This document shows, piece after piece, positions 4,458 to 5,032 of a DNA stretch of 5,032 nt. Under the pieces are notes generated by a model, which was not told the origin of the DNA, searched no databases, and saw only the letters and a program-made list of their open reading frames with translations. The position numbers and the translations under genes were made by a program. Source of the stretch: an uncultured Clostridia bacterium (GTDB lineage Bacteria; Bacillota_A; Clostridia; Oscillospirales; Oscillospiraceae). Numbering within the stretch: position 1 is the first letter of the stretch; the number at the start of each line of letters is the position of its first letter. The stretch covers positions 1 through 5,032 of the forward strand of contig CAMVIC010000138.1 of NCBI GenBank assembly GCA_947167435.1. The letters run 5' to 3'.

Positions 4458-5032
4458 TTGAAAAAGCTGATTATACCCATTGTCGTCCCGATCCTGGCCC
4501 TGTCTCTGATGATCGGCCAGGGCGAGGCAAGCGCGGAAGAGAGCGGGAAGGAAGAGCAGGCCGCCGTGCAGGCGGAGGGCGCGGGAGAAATCCTGCCCCT
4601 GGCCTTCAACACCGCCGTCCGGAAGGAAGAGCGGCTGAGCCCCAGCATCGTGTTCACCGAGTACAAGAGCGAGAAGTCAGAGCTGTTTCTGTGGAACTGC
4701 CTGAACAAATACGCGCCCAACGACGTGATCGGCGCGGGGATTCTGGGCTATTTCTGGCGGGAGAGCTTCTTCCGCTCCGACTCCGTCTCCGGCTGGGCTA
4801 CGGTCCTGGCGGAGACCGGCGAGGACATCTGCGAGCAGGTGACCGAGGAGGTGGACGCGGGCCTGGCGGACGCATCCAGCCGGGACATGTTCATCTACTG
4901 CATCCGGGAGCAGAGCGGCGGCTACGGCCTGGGCCAGTGGTTCAGCATGGGCTATCTGGAGACGCTCTACGACTATGCCCGGGAGTGGGGCACCTCCATC
5001 GGCGACGCGGAAATGCAGTGCGCCTTCGTGGT
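4458..5032 (+). CDS. Secreted phage-tail-lysozyme-like peptidoglycan hydrolase, 3' end cut by window
   Basis: 191 codons are visible with no stop before the window edge. Residues 1-26 form a signal peptide: MKKL, a hydrophobic core to about 19, and a likely cleavage after ASA (24-26). An acidic, low-complexity linker (27-44) follows. Residues from about 74 onward resemble the phage tail lysozyme domain (Pfam Phage_lysozyme2): GAGILGYFWRESFF (92-105), with Glu102 at the expected catalytic position, and GGYGLGQW (154-161), the conserved second motif, then a helix-like stretch to 180. About 50 residues separate the two motifs. The predicted role is cleavage of wall glycan outside the membrane in cell-wall turnover. 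It has its own promoter and a WalR-like box, and is not in the ABC operon. In-frame ATGs at 4284 and 4395 could be called as starts, but they lack an RBS and would bury the signal peptide. Downstream domains, such as wall-binding repeats, cannot be seen. Confidence 0.75.
   Translation, partial: MKKLIIPIVVPILALSLMIGQGEASAEESGKEEQAAVQAEGAGEILPLAFNTAVRKEERLSPSIVFTEYKSEKSELFLWNCLNKYAPNDVIGAGILGYFWRESFFRSDSVSGWATVLAETGEDICEQVTEEVDAGLADASSRDMFIYCIREQSGGYGLGQWFSMGYLETLYDYAREWGTSIGDAEMQCAFV

Noticed and set aside
4313..4720. Minus-strand frame (135 codons) across the leader and the signal-peptide region
   Set aside because: It overlaps the well-supported plus-strand gene and has no RBS or domain.

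Overview
The window comes from a high-GC, Gram-positive anaerobe of the Clostridia, most likely the gut Oscillospiraceae group (Oscillibacter/Flavonifractor-like). This is an inference. It rests on GC-rich third codon positions, the type of paired ABC exporter, strong AAGGAG-like ribosome sites, and intergenic repeats of a kind I recall from that group. No species can be named from the sequence alone.

Layout: positions 1-97 hold a degenerate repeat element, followed by a near-consensus housekeeping promoter (124-152). Positions 185-3822 are a two-gene operon encoding the halves of a heterodimeric ABC exporter. The genes overlap by 4 bases, and the ATP sites show the split expected of such pairs: the first subunit has Asp instead of the catalytic Glu, and the second has a degenerate LSTGE signature. 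An inverted relative of the left repeat lies at 3803-3904, and the last codons and stop of the second gene fall inside it. The 635-base gap from 3823 to 4457 is repeat-dense. It holds a period-7 stop-codon array, three hairpins of one family with different but self-complementary stems, a GC-rich branched element, and a long 18-bp-stem hairpin. It ends in a regulatory region.

That regulatory region has a perfect TGTAAA-N5-TGTAAA site, which matches the published WalR (YycF) box, then an extended -10 promoter and a structured leader of about 177 bases. The gene that follows (4458 to the window end, incomplete, TTG start) encodes an exported protein with a phage-tail-lysozyme-like peptidoglycan hydrolase domain. 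WalR control of a secreted wall hydrolase fits what is known of that regulon and is the most coherent functional story here.

The ABC operon and the hydrolase gene have separate promoters and need not be functionally linked. I see no rRNA, tRNA, CRISPR array or transposase gene. The most unusual material is the repeat architecture around the ABC operon and the leader of the hydrolase gene.
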